From positions 8,556,001-8,620,000 of the forward strand of contig JASJZH010000006.1 in assembly GCA_037178975.1 (NCBI GenBank): a stretch of DNA of 64,000 bases. The letters run 5' to 3'. How positions within the stretch are numbered: position 1 is the first letter of the stretch; the number at the start of each line of letters is the position of its first letter. Of this stretch, positions 44,957-56,028 are shown in pieces. Below the pieces are notes generated by a model. The model was not told where the DNA came from. It made no database searches and saw only the letters and a list, made by a program, of their open reading frames with translations. The translations under genes and the position numbers were made by a program. The stretch comes from Oscheius tipulae (taxonomy: Eukaryota > Nematoda > Chromadorea > Rhabditida > Rhabditidae).

Positions 44957-45570
44957 TTAATATTCGAATCTTCCTCCATCGGCATCGAGGCATGCTTTAG
45001 GTCTTTGACGCCTTGAGGAACAAAGATGAGAGGTGTCTTTCCGGTAGCAGTGATTCCAGTCCAAACCATGACAGATTCCGGATGAGAACGGCGAGTAACA
45101 GTAGTATTTGGCTGTGTAGTTACGTAAACACGATCATTTTGCTTATTCAACGTGGCTTCGACTGAAAATCTTCTCATTGGTGAGAAGAATGTCCACGTGT
45201 TTGCCGGTTTCGAAACGTCTCAGCAACTGTCGACAACGGGTCTTTCGCAGCTGTTTTGTGGCATTCGTGATCAATTGCGAGTGGTTTTTCTTGTAAGCAG
45301 TCATCTTCAAAGTATTCTTGACAATTCTTCTCAACGATATGCCCGATATGCTCATATCTTTGGCCAGTTTGCGAACGGAACGATTGGGGTTCTTGCGAAG
45401 TTCGCGTACCTTTTTGATATTGGCTCTAGTGATGACAGATTTACGTCTTCTTCGTCCAGTTCGATCAGAAACGGGGCCCAGCTCAGCAAAACGTTGAATA
45501 GTACGACGATTTTATTCACTCCGAGACGTCTCTGGATGTCGCGCTCCACCTCTGTATAACGAGATAATCA
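44957..45570 (-). mobile_element. broken Tc1/mariner (maT-like) transposase copy with internal deletion
   Basis: Read on the minus strand, the copy starts within the N-terminal helix-turn-helix (ERDIQRRLGVNK), shifts frame near 45510 into RRTIQRFAELGPVSDRTGR, continues through KNPNRSVRKLAKDM and ATKQLRKTRCRQLLRRFETG to the first catalytic-region motif (LLTNEKIFS). It shifts frame again near 45160 into LNKQNDRVYVTTQPN and SHPESVMVWTGITATGKTPL, then is deleted to the normal C-terminus, read in yet another frame (KACLDADGGRFEY, TAA at 44959-44957). The segment with the second and third catalytic aspartates is absent. The element therefore cannot encode an active enzyme. A possible inverted-repeat end (GGTGCGCCAAAATTAC) lies near 44841; the other end was not found. 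Confidence 0.85.
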
Positions 45571-45683
45571 AGCTCCTATATATTGAAGTCAAAGTGAACT
45601 ATCTCGGTGATAAATACTTTGTAACTACTCAAACTTGGCATGTTAGCTCGCCATGTTTTGGGAAGACTCTAAGATACTTTCGT

Positions 45684-45721
45684 AGTTGAATCAAAGATAC
45701 CATAGTATCTTTGATTCAACT
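45684..45721. repeat. perfect 17-bp inverted repeat with 4-nt loop
   Basis: The arms AGTTGAATCAAAGATAC (45684-45700) and its exact complement (45705-45721) are separated by CATA. It lies just outside the transposase remnant. It could be a hairpin, a small foldback element or a recombination scar. Confidence 0.9.
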
Positions 45722-48639
45722 TATGGAAGGAATATCTTGCCTATCTAGCGTACATGCCGTATTCTTACACACTAATTGTTCGCTTCGAAGATTTCCGCGA
45801 TTAACTATAGACAAGGCTGACAAAGAATGTTAACCATTTTCCTTCGAAGTAAGTTTCTTCAGTTAGTGGTGGGCAGGTTCAATTATTAGGACTACAGCTC
45901 TCTTCGGTATTCGCTAATATTTCTGGTATGTTCTTGTGCACGTTTTCTACGTGAAAATGATCTACAGAAGACCTGAAGCTCTCAAACAGCTGGGACTTTT
46001 TCCCATTAAGATTTTGAAACTTTTTGTGCCATCATCATTAATCTAATGTGTTCTGTCTCCTACGTCTCATCACGTACGTTGTCCTTTTTGGGCTTCAACT
46101 CCTTCTTTGCTCATCTCAGAAACTGTACCGGTGCCTTTTTTCCCATACTTCTCACTGTCTGCTACTTTTTCAACCATATTAGTTTAGAATTTGATCAGAT
46201 CAGGAGCATGCCAAAGTCTCTGTAAACGAGAACAATATTTGCTGTTTTGTTCTATAAAGTCTATTGCCTGGTTTCAGAAGATGATGTTGTTTGTCAAGAA
46301 CAGCACAATAAGTTTTACTGCCCACTGTACGTGAGAAGACCTACCGGGACTCCGCACAGAAGAATGTACTTCCGCTGTTGCCTTAAGCAAAAGATCAGGT
46401 CAGATGTCAACAGTCCGACCTCCCATGTTCGACGTCCGCTGTGTGACGCAGAAAGTGTCAGTGGTGGCAGGGCACTTCCTCAATGACAATAGGGACAAAT
46501 ATGCGTCTTATTTGTTCTTTTCTGCTCAACAGTGGCTACTGTCGACAGTTTACCCGCACAAGCCGGCCTAAGTACACTCGTAAGCACGCGGAACGCTAAT
46601 CTCAAGATGAGCACCATGTTGCATCTCATTACGCTGACACGACCTCACGAGAGAAAGTGGAGGCAAGTCCAGAGAATATGAGCAAACGTTGTGTAAGATT
46701 TTGATCGCAGTGCACTCTTCTTGTCTGTCCGGACATGGGCCGGCTTCTGCACCGTCGCAAAATAGGCGTATACCCCTCTTTGTGTGCACTCGACGAAAAA
46801 TGACCCTCAATTCCGTGTATAATCAGACGTAGGAGGTCTTCTTGTGGACCAGTCCTTCTCAAGACCGAGAGACTGTTTATCCTTCTCATCATCACTGGCA
46901 CATTTCTCTGCTGGTGGGGGAGACAACGGGGAAGTCTGAAGCCCATAACCGGTGGCCACAGGTCCAGACGGAGTCTCGATCCGACGGGTCAACAGAGGAC
47001 GATCGTCCAAACATCTCACCCTAATCGGACTATAGCCGAACGGAGCCACCGCGTGTACGCACACAGAACTCTGCTACTGAGAACAGTCTTTGACAGGTGC
47101 GCGGGCCACGCGCCCAGAAGGCGACGGGGGACAAAAAGATGCAGAGGTCAATGCAATGAAGCTCATGTGAAAGCTAAGGCTTGCTGCACAGAATAGGAAA
47201 AGACCTTTCAGTACAACCAGTCCCGCATATTATTTACATGTAATATAGGAATAAAAACGATTCATTGTTGTAATGTCATTTCTGGAACAATAAGGAAGGA
47301 GGGAGAGAAAAGGGTAGCTAAACATGGAGGAAGTGAGCTCTCATGTAGGAAGAATGCTAGGAGAATGCTCTAGGTACATCAAATTGATTGGATGAGTAAT
47401 GGACTGTCTAAATGAATATATATGACCACACTAAAATTGAAGAGTTCCTCGAACGGTCCAAAAATCACCTCTGGAAGGTTTACAAAAATTTCCACTAAAA
47501 TTTAATAACATAATTCAAGCTTGGCTATGACTACTCGCCAAAACAGGCCTAGCGTTAGATAACAGCCGACATATTAGAAACAATTGCTTTGCGTTATATG
47601 CTTTCAGGTGCAGATTCAAACAGAACGTATCTGAAAGCTGGGCAGTTCTAGGTCTGTTTTGTAATCTACGAAAAATACTTGTGAGCAAATGTATATGAAA
47701 ACAAAACGAAGGTTAAACAGGTGTAAAATTCTGAATCCATGTAGGCCAATTTTCAGTCCAGAACGGCGTTTTTATACGGAAGTGTGCCTGTGCTCCGGGG
47801 CCTCGTAGAGTCAGGCGCGTCTCTGCCGTGTTACATGTCGCGCGTTCCGTTCCTACGGACCGGTTCGCGAGGACGGCTATTTCTAGCCCTTCGGAGCCCG
47901 ATATAAAGTGTGCGCCTTCGAGCACACAATTATTCGAGTGACCTTTAGTTTCTCATCATCTCCAGCCTTATTGAGATACCTTCTCATTTTACCTTTCTTG
48001 TTTCGGAAAGACACATTTTGAACTTTTGCCCATCTGAAAAATAATGGTATTTTGTTAGTGCCGAATTTTAACAAGGTACCGAAACAAACTTAACAGTTTT
48101 CCAGATAAATTTAAACAGTACACTTTTCACTAAAAATTTTTTACTATCTTTTCGGTATAGTTTGTGACTTCGTGACTTCCATTTCTATGATTTCCAGCTA
48201 AACCTCACATATAGGATTTCACACTATCACATGATACAAAGATGACGCAAAATGAATCAGACTCTTTGTCGGTAAAAAAACAGCTGTCAGTGCGTAGAAA
48301 CTGAGTGCCTTCATCAAAGTCTTCAGATTTTTTGTCAAGTAGGACTCTCTAAAATGATTAGACACACCAAAATACTTGTACAGTATACGTTTCAAAAGAG
48401 TAGCGGCTACCTGCCACCAGCTAAACTGTTAGGAAATAGCTCTTTGTTGCTGATGAAGCAGAGGCTACCCTCGGCGCGTGCGCTCCTTCTCGACGGCTCG
48501 CGCAGGTCCACGCCACGCCCAGCGAAGCACACACACAGAAATCTGCTAGCCGCGCAACGGTCAGCGCTCCTACCAGGCCGGCTTCCTTACTTCTTAACTT
48601 TCTTCTCCCCAAAGAAGTGCTTGAGTCCTTCCTTCAGAT
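45722..48639. other. 2.9-kb intergenic region
   Basis: No gene could be supported. Overlapping frames on both strands at 46568-47064 give proline/arginine-rich peptides without domains. The sequence around 47050-47130 and 47770-47900 is GC-rich. The final part is the upstream region of the CC-domain gene. Confidence 0.45.
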
Positions 48640-49623
48640 ATGAAGCGACTCGCCCTGTCCTTTGCCGTTCTCCTCCCTCTTGCCTGCGTCTGGGTGTTGA
48701 GAGTTGACGCTCAAGATAGCCCTGACAGTCCTGAAGGTATCACTTTTGAATCATTTTCAGGATATTACAACAGTTTTGTCGTTTCTTTATATGGTTTTTC
48801 TCCTTTCCAGGTCCCGAAATCCGTGAAGCCAATGCCACCCTAGTCAGAGCCAAGAGACAATTTGGATGCCCCTCTAACTGCTACTCATCCTGTGCCTCCA
48901 CCTCTCAGTGTCAGCTTTACTCTGCCTCAGCTGTTTGCATTCAAGGCTGCTGTTGTCCTTCGTCCAACACCCTCTCTAGTAAGTTTGATCGTAATTTTTG
49001 GAAAATTGCTAAGTTTATATAGTTAGGACAGCAAAATTAGGGTAGTTTGTGTCATGTGAAGAGTCCAAAACACCTATAGGTATAGGGTCCTGTTTGCTTT
49101 CGGAGAGCATGTTTGCGATTGAAAGTCGCCGTCCTCTCCTAAGTGGTCACTCACGAGCTCAGAAAAAGAACCGGACGAACTCTAAGAAATAGAACGCCTG
49201 ATTAGATATGATTCCTTTTTCCAGCTGCCTGCTCCGGAGGACCCGCAGTAGCAGCTTGCCTCGGAGGACTCTGCGGACAGGGCTACTTCTGCTCCTCCAA
49301 CAATTACTGCTGCCGTTGCCAGTCTGGAAACACCACCGGTTTGTTCTATTCTAAAATTTTGTAAATGATCTGTTTCAGGACCCTGCGTCAACCAGGTCTG
49401 CCCCACTGGCTATCTCTGCAACACCAACAACTACTGCTGTCCTCTCGGTTCTGGAGGAGTCCTCGGTAAGCTCTATTCTGTGAAATTTTGGCTTTTCAAC
49501 TTGCTACAAACAAACACAAAACTGATACTTTTGTTTGCAGGACAGTGTGTCAACGGCCAATGCCCTACGGGTTACTCTTGTGGAGCAGGAAACCTTTGCT
49601 ATTTGTCCAACGGAAAGAAGTAA
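48640..49623 (+). CDS. secreted cysteine-rich CC-domain protein (nematode type), 5 exons
   Basis: Exons 48640-48736, 48811-48978, 49225-49338, 49379-49465 and 49541-49623 join in phase to about 182 residues. A signal peptide (MKRLALSFAVLLPLACVW) is followed by a short spacer and a dibasic processing site (RAKR before QFGC). The mature part carries four cysteine modules, each ending in a CC pair or close variant: CIQGCCCPSS, GYFCSSNNYCCRC, GYLCNTNNYCCPLG and GYSCGAGNLCYL, with CVNQVCPTG and CVNGQCPTG as repeated openings. Exon borders fall between modules, each in phase 1, which suggests growth by exon duplication. The last module has lost the CC pair. This pattern is that of the nematode CC domain; role unknown (extracellular matrix, cuticle or defence are possibilities). 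The ATG lies two bases after CCTTCAG, a likely trans-splice site. Confidence 0.9.
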
Positions 49624-49690
49624 ATTATGAGAGAACGACCATCAAACATCCAGTCTTTCTTGTCGATTTCTATTACCCGGATAATTTATG

Positions 49691-49696
49691 AATAAA
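49691..49696 (+). terminator. poly(A) signal of the CC-domain gene
   Basis: AATAAA 68 nt after the TAA stop, in AT-rich sequence. Confidence 0.6.
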
Positions 49697-50339
49697 TTAT
49701 TTGAAATTGTAACTCATTGTCTGTGGTTCTGCTATATCTGCGTAGAACAGAAAATAGGGTCATTCCGGTCTTCCATAAGCAATTTTAATGCTATTCGTGT
49801 TACAATCTCGGAGACTGACGGAAACTAACAAACTTTTGCCTAAAAGAGGCTCCTTAATCCGTAATAGGTAGTGGGAAGCAAAACTCTCTGTTTGAACCAT
49901 TTTGCCGAATAATTACAGTGGGCAGACGATCGCGGTGGGAACCACGGCTTTTCGCTATCTCTGGCTCTCTCGGGGGAGGAACGTGTAACCCGAGCCTTTC
50001 AAAATGATTGTTTTTTTAAGTTTCAAACTAGTTCTCTTTCTTATCAACAACTTCGAAAATGTTCAAAACGTCAGAGAATGGACAAATTCGTATCATTTGA
50101 TGAAGAACGGGAAAGTCTAGATTGAACAAACTCTGAAACAGGTAAATTGAATGAAAATGACATTATGCTTGACAGAAATACCAGTAAACTCGTGTACTGG
50201 AAAAACATTAGAAAATGAGGAGCTTCAGGTAAAAACAACCAGAAATCATAAAATTTGCCAAAACTTGTGAAGAGGAGAAACTGTGCACAGCGGTTTTAGA
50301 AAGTCTAAAATAGCAAACCTTTAAAGATTGTAGTTTGAA

Positions 50340-50700
50340 TATAGGCTTTTGACTCAATTGTGCATGGAGCCCTTTGGAATGCCTTTACAAGATGTGTGTC
50401 GAACTTTGCCTAATGTACGCGTCAGAAATCTGGAAACATCGAGAAAAGGATCTTACGAAGGTTGAAGACAGCATAAAGAAAGATGATGCGAAGGATGGTT
50501 GGAGTAACTCTCCTCGACAGGCAAACAAATGAATGGCTAAAAGAAACTGTCTAACTACCAGATGTCAGAAAAGAATGGGAAAAAAAGGAAGTGGAACTAG
50601 GTCAGAAAGATAGCGAATATGTAAGACGTAAGATGGATAAAATGCCTCACAGAATGGAAACTGAAGGAGAAGAAGAATGTCTGGTAGACAGAACGACGCG
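50340..50700 (+). mobile_element. LINE-type (RTE/BovB-like) reverse transcriptase C-terminal remnant
   Basis: One frame reads CVELCLMYASEIWKHREKDL, corresponding to the 'YGSETWTL'-type motif found after the reverse transcriptase domain of nematode LINEs. The frame then shifts to MMRRMVGVTLLDRQTNEWLK, matching the 'MLGITLRDR.tNeWIR' type block, has an in-frame TAA, and continues as LPDVRKEWEKKE and KMDKMPHRMET. At least one frameshift and one stop show it is dead. Family assignment rests on these conserved blocks only. Confidence 0.6.
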
Positions 50701-51857
50701 ATTTCTAACAGCTTCAATTTCTGCTATTTCATCGCAAAAAAGGTATGCATGGTAATAATAAGTCAGAAAATTTGAATTTCAGTGCGTTGCTCTCGTTATG
50801 GAGAATAGCAATAAAGCACGTGATGAACAACAAAATCCCTGTCAAACTCGGGAGTCTGTGTTGCTGTTTTGCTGCAGAGCATCTGAATGAACAAATCTGC
50901 TTTTCGAGATGAGATTCTCTACTTTTTTTTGTGATACAATTTGTTTCTTGATAGCAAAAAATATACTCCGTCAAGAAGTGCAGATTAGAAGAAAAAGTAG
51001 GATTAGGTTTGGTACGTGCCATTAACATGCGAACCGCATGTTTTCAGACCTCGTGTGACCGACTTCTTGAAACAGACCACAATGAATACTTCAGAATCAG
51101 CCTTTCTCACAAAAGCCGAGGTAAGTACTAAGTTCAAACCAAGTTCATTGCTGATTTTCAGATCCTAACAGGAAAATCACGATCATGACCCTGCGAGCCA
51201 AGCGAATGTTCGAGTGATGGAGCTTACTAGACGGTTTCGTAGACAGAATTCCTAATACAATATCTCAGTTTAAAAAAAATAAACTACGAGCATTTGTTTC
51301 TTTCAAAAGACATTTAGGAGAAGCGATGCATTTGCAAGCCAGATAACGATGAAAGGTAGAACAATGTAGAATAGAAAAGACATATGACATTGGTAAACTT
51401 AGAACAGGGTTGGCAAAACCAGCTTTTCGTTTGTTTCGCGATGAGACACATCGCCGGGGGGAGGTTTCATAGTTTGCCAAAGTAGAGGTTCGATTAGGTG
51501 CTGCACTGAACTGGAAAAAAAGCAGGACATTTCTCCGCTGCTTTTTAAAAGCGTGTTATCTTTGACTCGTATCTATGTTCCACTAGAATAAATCTTCTTC
51601 AGGCCGTTTGAATGGTATATAACTGAATAAAACGCTCTTTCTAGAGTTTTTGCACAATTCCGTGTACAAAACCTTGTTGCTAAAAATCATTCAAATACTT
51701 CTATGCTTATTCTTACACTACAACGTTTGAAAGCAAATTGTTGGTAGTTTTATGGAAAATATTGCCCTCAGCTGCAGCAAAAAAGGCTTGGAATGTCTCG
51801 CAGCAAAAAGCGTTTTTAATCTAACTTTTGGAGGCGAACTGTGGGCATAATCGGCTG

Positions 51858-51944
51858 AAAAGGTCGATGGATCCAAAACACGGCCTTTTCGGACGGGCGG
51901 CACGCTGTTTAAAGGTCGATGGGTCCAAAACACTGACCTTTTCG
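51858..51944. repeat. 33-34-bp tandem pair with internal dyad symmetry
   Basis: AAAGGTCGATGGATCCAAAA (51858 on) and AAAGGTCGATGGGTCCAAAA (51911 on) begin two near-identical units, ending ...GGCCTTTTCG (51891) and ...GACCTTTTCG (51944). In each unit AAAAGGTC at one end complements GACCTTTT at the other, so each can fold into a short hairpin. No known element recognised. Confidence 0.85.
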
Positions 51945-53002
51945 AGACTTTTCTGTTTAGAAACTGACAGGGTATGGCCCCCGCCTTGTACTATCCCAAG
52001 TTTAGAATGTTATTGTCGGCTCCCTTATAAGACAATGCGCTTGGTCAGCAATCCGTTACTCTTTTCTCCTAGTTAATCATTTTTTTCGGCTGTTCAATTC
52101 ATCAAAAAGAACGCTGTTTTCGTAACTTCTCATGTTTGGACGTCCGAACAAAAATGCACGCATGACTTCTAGGTTACAGGTGTCATGGGGGTGGTTTATC
52201 GTTAAAGGTAGGTTGTGCCAAGGCAGAACAAAAGAGACAGCCGGGAGGGCGAATATCTTCAAATTAGTGTAATTCACCTGAGTTAAGATGCTTAGTGGGA
52301 ATCGAAGAGAGTTTTCTTTTCAGTGCAATGGTGCCGTAGTCATGATTGTGCGGATTGGCAGGCCCCGCCCAAAACCTGTTATCGTGAATGTATTGTACAA
52401 ATCATAGCGATAAGAGAGGTGGCAAACTAAAAAATCAGTGTGTTGAAAGTCACAAAAAGGAATTTCAGAGTCATACGTGGTCCAGTTCATCGTGGCAGCC
52501 ACACACCAGCTCAATAAGTCTAAAGAGCTTATTCGGGAAACCAATAAGATCTTAAGAGATCCTCACCCGCACTCTCGTATGTTTTGTATAATAAACTATT
52601 TATAAATCAAACACTTCGATCGCATCGCTTTGAATTCGTCAAACGTTTACCTCCTCACCTGAGGTTCACAAGTATTCTCTTAAGCTATCTTCAATGACAC
52701 GATCAAACAAATGTCTTCTATAAAAACAAACGAGATTTGATATGATCCAGGAATGGTCATGATTGAGCATGGTTGCTGTTCATGTTCAGCTCAAGCTCAC
52801 CTGCATGCTTGGGCAGCTATGGCAGCTTTGACCCTCGATCCGACTCGGCTAATCAAACTTTCCGAGCTTCCCCTAGTCTCAATAACATTATTTCACCTGA
52901 CTTAGAAGACATAATTGATCTAGAATATCTGAAAAATTACATTTCGAACTTTTTTTGACTGAAATGGATAGCTCTGTTCATTTCTATACCTTACGACTTA
53001 TG

Positions 53003-53458
53003 TTACGCAATTACGTACCTTGTGTCGCTCCTTACCCTTACACCTATCGGCTTTGAATACCGTGACTCTTCCACTCTTCCGATGAAGACCTGGTAATTTA
53101 TAGGGTTATAGTCATAGCTCTTTATCTGAGCATGAATATCTCTAAAGTTTCTCGAGAAAAAGGAGGATGAGACATTAGAAGCTGTTTCGAATACGACAGC
53201 TTCCGAGACGAGGTGGCTGTTCCCTTTTATTTTTTTTCTGACAGCAGATTCAGCCTCTGATCTGATCACCGACTCTGAGTCTTTTCTAGACGACAAGCCC
53301 CAAACACAGCGAGCCAAAGTTTTCAGTAGGCTTTTGGAATTATAAGACCATTCCTGTGATGGTAAGAGAAAAATCTGTGACGAGTACTGTTTCATCTCCT
53401 TGCCCGAACCTAAATCAAACAACATAGTTCCAGGCATCATTACCGAACAAGTCGCCAC
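53003..53458 (-). CDS. unidentified open frame, 151 codons (doubtful)
   Basis: The longest open frame of the gene-poor right-hand region. It is hydrophilic and Ser-rich, with a stretch SVIRSEAESAVRKKIKGNSH followed by FFSRNFRDIHAQIKSYDYNP. A possible donor (CAG/GTCTTC) lies near 53093. No domain, signal peptide or membrane segment is visible, and another minus frame (53682-53476) lies directly upstream. It may be one exon of a real gene or chance. Confidence 0.22.
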   Translation of the reverse strand: MATCSVMMPGTMLFDLGSGKEMKQYSSQIFLLPSQEWSYNSKSLLKTLARCVWGLSSRKDSESVIRSEAESAVRKKIKGNSHLVSEAVVFETASNVSSSFFSRNFRDIHAQIKSYDYNPINYQVFIGRVEESRYSKPIGVRVRSDTRYVIA

Positions 53459-54182
53459 TTTTCGACACGATAGGTCTAAATCTCTTTGTTGTTGTTCACG
53501 GCTGTCTTCTCATGTATATCGTCTACCTGAGTTGGCTCGATAGATAGATTTTCGATGGATCTGACAGGGAAGCAATTGATTGACCAAGCAGACAGGAAAC
53601 ATGAGTAAAAAAGACGTGCAGAAGAAAGGTAGGGAAAGAATACAGACTCAAAGTCCACTTTCAGGTGCACCGAATTTTTCATAAGATGTGGTCTAGCTGG
53701 AATTCAGTCGTCAAAATGTCCACAACGTTCTAGTGAACCCTTGTTTATGTACCGTATATAAACAAATGAAGTGATGGTTCAGTTCTAAGTTTACGTTATG
53801 GAAAAGAAAAAGAGGAGAGAAAGGATTGTGTTAGGGTTTCTTTGTCACAGTCGCATCTTCAGTGTCCACTTTTCCTCGAATTTGTCATCAAAGTGTGCGA
53901 AACGAATTCTTGTTGATCAAAATATTTGTCTTGTTTGTCGTATCCTTTCATTTGCAATTTCTCAGTGACCGTCTTCTCGCTCAAACCATCTTTCATAGTC
54001 GAGATCCGAGATCGGTCGGCAGCTGGAAAGCAGTCTTATGCGGTACAAAACCCCAAATATTTTTGATACAATTTGCTTTTACTGAGCGAGAAACGAATAG
54101 TTCAGAATAGTTCAGTTCAGCCGAAAGCTTTGCCGTATACAGGTGTTCTGTTCCTCTATCTCTCTCTTACTAAAGTGCAAGT

Positions 54183-54262
54183 TGCCCTAGAGGTAGTGAA
54201 TTTCTAAGAGGCGCTGTCACGCGCGCCCCATGCATCTCGGGTTCGATTCTGTGCCGAAGCAA
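54183..54262 (+). other. tRNA-like fragment with box-B-like element
   Basis: Contains GGGTTCGATTCTG, close to the pol III box B/T-arm consensus, preceded by a TAGAGGTAGTG box-A-like string. No matching acceptor stem or clear anticodon arm is found, so it is not called a tRNA; a tRNA-derived repeat or decayed tRNA is likely. Confidence 0.35.
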
Positions 54263-54400
54263 ATCATCCTATTTGATCGGTTCGAGGTGAGTAAAGTGTC
54301 GCTTTGTAGTTTTCGATGAGTTGAGCAAGAATATGCAGTAATCTCCGCATAAACTTGTAGTAAAATATGATTAGGCCGCGTTTTGATCGAAAATCCAGTT

Positions 54401-54472
54401 CCAGCTCAAGTTGGTATACTGCTATGAGACGCTACTCGAACTAGGCGACCCGGGTTCGATCCCTGTGGGCAG
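54401..54472 (+). other. tRNA-like fragment with box-B-like element
   Basis: AGCTCAAGTTGGTA resembles a D-arm/box A and CCCGGGTTCGATCCCTG resembles a T-arm/box B at roughly tRNA spacing, but the acceptor ends (TCCAGTT and TGTGGGCA) do not pair. Probably a tRNA pseudogene or the head of a SINE. Confidence 0.4.
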
Positions 54473-54934
54473 AAAGTTTTTTGTCAAGCTGTTTTCAGCT
54501 GTAAAAGAAGAGAGACAGAGAGAGAGGCAGGCATAGAAGGGAAGAAGAAATGGATTTGCTCCTGCGGCAAGGAGCAAACGAGAAACGATACAAAGTGCAG
54601 TATTTCCTTCTTGACAGCCGTTGACTACAAAACAGCAGCAAAGGACTCCCATATTGCTGCCTCCCGCAATGTATGGGCACCATTTCCCTATACTAAATCA
54701 TGATTTATCCTTCTCTATTTCCTATTTTGGACAAGTTATTCTAACAATGTTAGGCTGCTTTTTTTCTGATACCAAAAAGATTATATTCCATGCGGGCACT
54801 GAGAAGCCAACTGTTCCGGAGAAGAAGACCAAGAAGAACGATTCAAGGAGGGATCTCCCGTCCTCAAGTACAGCCGGCATCCCGAGCACTTCCAGGCCAA
54901 AACCCGATGAGAATAAGGAAGAGGAGAAGATGGG

Positions 54935-55014
54935 TTTTTCTTATCCATGTGATATACAGATGCACAAGACCTTCGAAGGTCTTGTGCATCTGTATATCAC
55001 ATGGATGAGAAAAA
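54935..55014. repeat. 80-bp palindrome with no spacer
   Basis: The sequence is its own reverse complement about the centre 54974/54975 (CTTC|GAAG), with a single mismatched pair (54942/55007). The arms, 40 nt each, contain GATATACAGATGCACAAGAC. As DNA it could extrude as a cruciform; as RNA it would form a near-perfect hairpin. As a result both strands carry open frames with the same peptide. Confidence 0.97.
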
Positions 55015-55207
55015 AGATAAGTGTTCTCTTCCAAACATCTGTCCACTCAAGCTTGAGGAGGAATTTCCAGACCAAGTATACCAGCTGCTTTAAAAACTGC
55101 AGAAAGCCAGTACTTTTGATACATCAAAAGCAGAATCATTTGATCTAAAATTTTGTTCCTGGTAAAGACATTGAGATCCAGAGAAGTCTCAAACTAGACC
55201 GCTCGCT

Positions 55208-55279
55208 GCGTCCGTGGTGTAATGGTCAGCATGGATGCCTTCCAAGCATTCGACGGGGGTTCGATTCCCCCCGGACGCA
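55208..55279 (+). tRNA. tRNA-Gly (anticodon UCC)
   Basis: 72 nt with a perfect 7-bp acceptor stem (GCGTCCG with CGGACGC, discriminator A), the metazoan tRNA-Gly D-arm GTGTAATGGTCAGC, anticodon loop CTTCCAA giving anticodon TCC, and a T-arm GGGGGTTCGATTCCCCC. Compared with the common metazoan tRNA-Gly(UCC), the anticodon stem is changed (GGATGC with GCATTC) but still pairs with one G-T wobble. A T5 run (55284-55288) follows as a pol III terminator. It reads GGA codons, which are frequent in the highly expressed genes nearby. Confidence 0.94.
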
Positions 55280-56028
55280 AACCTTTTTGTTTACTTTTGT
55301 TTTGTTGAAAAGGGTTGTTTAAGAAGGGTTCAGCGTGACTCCTGGAGCTGCCAGTGTTTGTCTTTCTGCTGGTGGTTTGCAGGAGGATTGAAAAGCGGTA
55401 ATGAAGATTGTCAAAGATATCTGTGGCTAGCTCCGTGGAGAATGGAATGTACTTTTAAGATAGGCTTTTATACAAGACTGTACAAGCACACCTTGATGGA
55501 TGTTTACGATGAATACGATTCAAAAATTCTGCCTCAATTTTTGAGACCCCGTGTTGAACTTCCCATGTTTGCAATGTTCTGCAAAGTTGTAGCCCTTGTT
55601 TTGGAAAATATAAAAAAGTTCAAAAGTTTTTTTGATTAACATGAAAAGCTAGACAGAACTCGCGGATTTCCAATTTCTCAGAGTAAAGCAGACCTGATTT
55701 AGACCTTTCTCAGTTTTTTTGGTCATACTTATACCTTGTAGTCTCCTTAAGCGAAACATGAACCTCTTCTAATATTGTCTTCATTTATTTCAAAACCACA
55801 GTGTCATTCGAATGTTCAAATGTTACCATTGTCCTGATATAGTATTGACACTGTATAAGAGAAAACAGAAAACCAATTTGAGGTTTTGAGGACGAAGCCA
55901 TCAGAACTTAGTGGACTGTTTGAGATACAGGCCAACTATTCCAGCTGGAGGCTTTGAAACTGCAAAAATGCGGCGCCGAGCCGAGGTAGAACCCACCAGA
56001 GTATTTGAATCACAGACATATAATCGCT

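Noticed and set aside
46568-47064. Overlapping minus frames as a possible gene
   Set aside because: Three different frames are open over the same GC-rich stretch with no domain or splice evidence; composition explains them.
54621-55148. 175-codon plus frame across the palindrome
   Set aside because: Its length comes partly from the palindrome, which yields the same peptide (CDIQMHKTFEGLVHLYITW) on both strands; no domain or conserved feature outside it.
55235-55639. 134-codon frame starting inside the tRNA-Gly
   Set aside because: The start lies within the tRNA gene and the early residues are simply the translated tRNA; the rest has no supporting feature.
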